Shown here: positions 62,400 to 64,000 of the stretch, piece after piece
Position numbering within the stretch: the first letter of the stretch is position 1
How the letters are laid out: each line of letters starts with the position of its first letter
DNA from: Viscum album
Lineage: Eukaryota; Streptophyta; Magnoliopsida; Santalales; Viscaceae
Length of the DNA stretch: 64,000 nucleotides
NCBI GenBank assembly: GCA_963277665.1
Contig: OY728131.1
Location: 1,391,494,688-1,391,558,687, forward strand
Reading direction: 5' to 3'
Made by a program: the position numbers and the translations under genes
The notes under the pieces: model-generated
The model's input: the letters and a program-made list of their open reading frames with translations, nothing else
Database searches by the model: none
What the model was told of the DNA's origin: nothing

Positions 62400-63666
62400 C
62401 GGTTTTTACTTTGAGAATGATGTTGGAGATGATGAATGAATCACATCATTGTAGTTGGGTCATTCACCCTTGGGATACCAAGATGTTTTATTCCTTGAGA
62501 GGTAGGTATTGGTGTCCTGAGTTGAGATTTATCATGGTATACTTTTTCTCTAGAAGCTTGACATGCCAAAGGATTAATTATGAGTATAAAAAACTATCTA
62601 GGTTGTTAAAACCGCATCCAATTCTAGTTTGAATTAATATGATATATCTATGGAATATTTCCAGAAGATACATCTTAAATGGAGTGAATACAATAAAATA
62701 TGGTCGATTATCAATCATTTGATGAAATATTCCTATATTCTACCCATTAGGGTGTCAATAGTAAGATTTCCTCATACACCTATATGTTCAGGAGACTTTT
62801 TATATTAAAGGAGTTCCCTTTGAAAGAGATTCATACTAGGATACTCAATTTACATTTCTCATTTAGAATGGACTCTTGGTGGCTTTTGAAAAAATTTGAG
62901 GTTGAGAACCACATAACACCTATAGATAGATGGCCATTCTAAACATACTATCCAAAATATCAAGGATATGATGTGGCCTTGTCCTCCAGATTTTAGTTGT
63001 TCATGGGAAGTGTAAATTACATTGGGTGATTTTTCATATTATAATATATATCATGAGTTGATCTGGGTTTCCCCACTTGAGGAATTATATGGGTGGTCAT
63101 GGGAATCCCCATCGTGATGGGCCAAGTATGTTATCCATTCATTAGATTGATCGATCATTATCTATAATATGATAAATATAGTTCAAATAATGTATAAATT
63201 ACTAGTGATGTATCTGATCCACCATAAGTTATAATCTCACCATCGTCATCATCTATTGGATATTTAGGTTGGTGATGGGTTGTTTCTTCAGGTATCTATT
63301 CTATTGGATCATCATCACATGGGAAATCTAGGGTAGATGGAAAAATATTGTGTTGATCTATATTATGTTGTAGGGAATCATGGGAATATATCCTTATAGT
63401 TGGACATTCCACCACATATAACCTATATTCATGAATATTTACAAATATTCTTGATAAATAGATTCTATCAAGACCAATCTCACAAGTTGGAGTGGGAAGA
63501 TTTGGATCTAAATCCTAATGCCATGTTGGTGGAGCAACATGTTCATATTATGGATTCTAAGAATAAGGTGATCAATGGGAAGGTTATTCTATTGGTATAT
63601 TTACTATTTCATTTTGGTTGTGTTAGACATGACATAGGAGAGATGGATGGTTGGGTGAGGGTGTAG
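62400..63666 (+). pseudogene. Integrase and C-terminal remnant of element E
   Basis: The zinc domain is the clearest part (62440-62632): SHHCSWVIHPWDTKMF, then SLTCQRINYEYKK and LLKPHPI, the counterpart of LLQPLPIPEWKW. The core is weak, with YNKIWSIINHLMKYS near 62690 for DxIWVIVDRLTKSA, and YNIYHELIWVSPLEELYG near 63040 for YNNxYHSSIxMxPxEALYG. The C-terminal module at 63400-63600 reads PPHITYIHEYLQIF, DLNPNAMLVEQHVHIMD and KNKVINGKV, matching PPxHTxVHxVFHVSL, LSYEEQPVxILD and KEKVLRNKV. Confidence 0.8.
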
Positions 63667-63721
63667 TTACCTCCCCTTTTTTGTTCAAGAAAATCCTAAG
63701 AAAAATATGGAGGAAGATAGT

Positions 63722-63737
63722 GATATGGTGGGGAGGC
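63722..63737 (+). other. Polypurine tract of element E
   Basis: GATATGGTGGGGAGGC lies directly before the start of the 3' LTR. Confidence 0.6.
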
Positions 63738-64000
63738 TCTAACACCCATACTGTCACTAGTACATCAAATATTGAGTTGTATTTATCATCTAATGCATTC
63801 TTTGAGTTTCTAATTATCGAGAGTAAAAAAAAATTAGAGACAATATAGTGCTTATGGTTAACATACAGTTTTCTTATATCATGTTGAAACTGTGTGAGGG
63901 GTACTATGGTTTTGAGAGTACAATTTTTTGTCGATAGATCATGGGTTTTCAAACCTCATGAAGCCCTATAGAAAATTGTGTAGCATATTTTGGGTGGACA
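63738..64000 (+). repeat. 3' LTR of element E, first 263 bases
   Basis: It starts TCTAACACCC, a decayed TGTAACACCC, and aligns with the start of the 5' LTR at 44013. It continues past the window end. Confidence 0.72.

Larger units (their letters stand above)
44013..64000 (+). mobile_element. Element E: decayed Ty3/gypsy element, split by element C
   Basis: Outside the 12.6-kb insertion of element C, the remaining sequence reads in order as 5' LTR, primer site, gag, protease and the start of RT, then the rest of RT, RNase H, integrase, polypurine tract and the first 263 bases of the 3' LTR. The 3' LTR runs off the window end. All coding parts are full of stops. The interruption falls between the RT linker and the first RT motif, and the gene resumes directly after the second AGAAG. 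Confidence 0.82.

Noticed and set aside
1..64000. CRISPR arrays, bacterial operons, plasmid or organelle features
   Set aside because: No spaced direct-repeat arrays, ribosome-binding sites or organelle genes were seen; the content is plant nuclear retrotransposon DNA.

Overview
The window looks like gene-poor, strongly A+T-rich nuclear DNA from a flowering plant. The evidence is plant chromovirus-type Ty3/gypsy polyproteins, primer sites matching plant initiator tRNA-Met (TGGTATCAGAG-), and large A+T-rich LTRs. The species cannot be read from the sequence. Repeats of the form GTGTAATCGATTTACA near 43.3 kb recall legume repeats, but that is only a weak hint. I found no intact host gene and no functional-looking ORF anywhere: essentially every recognisable coding segment is a broken retrotransposon gag or pol.

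Layout. (1) 1-5009, plus strand: element A. It starts inside gag and has degenerate protease, RT, RNase H, integrase and chromodomain, then a polypurine tract and a shortened 1.36-kb 3' LTR. (2) 5010-11150: mostly decayed noncoding DNA, with an antisense gag zinc-knuckle remnant (8.13-8.74 kb) and an unexplained G+C-rich island (9.40-9.79 kb). (3) About 11.15-20.02 kb, minus strand: element D, a very old Ty3/gypsy copy with two recognisable LTRs around shredded gag-pol. (4) 21970-33883, minus strand: element B, with a pair of 4.83-kb LTRs of the same family as A but only a 2.2-kb noncoding interior. It is a non-autonomous element and itself carries a tRNA-derived SINE-like insertion. (5) 33.9-44.0 kb: very A+T-rich, with traces of a Ty1/copia-like LTR (37.3-37.7 kb) and an antisense LTR-like promoter (42.9-43.4 kb). 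(6) 44013 to the window end, plus strand: element E, another decayed Ty3/gypsy copy. Its reverse-transcriptase region is split by element C (48339-60938), a complete 12.6-kb element with 4.02-kb LTRs and a perfect 5-bp target duplication AGAAG.

How the parts relate. A, B and C belong to related families: their LTRs begin TGTAA and those of A, the B 3' copy and C end TTATA or TATA instead of the usual CA, and they share short conserved blocks inside otherwise diverged LTRs. A-like elements are the natural protein source for the coding-free B. By eye, LTR divergence is about 7% in a sample of C and about 13% in a sample of B, while D and E are far more decayed. The order of insertion is therefore probably D and E first, then B, then C. 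I found nothing that looks like a new cellular system. The most interesting signals are the nested insertion, the non-autonomous element, the conserved LTR blocks, a possible leader intron in the C LTRs, and the unexplained G+C-rich island.
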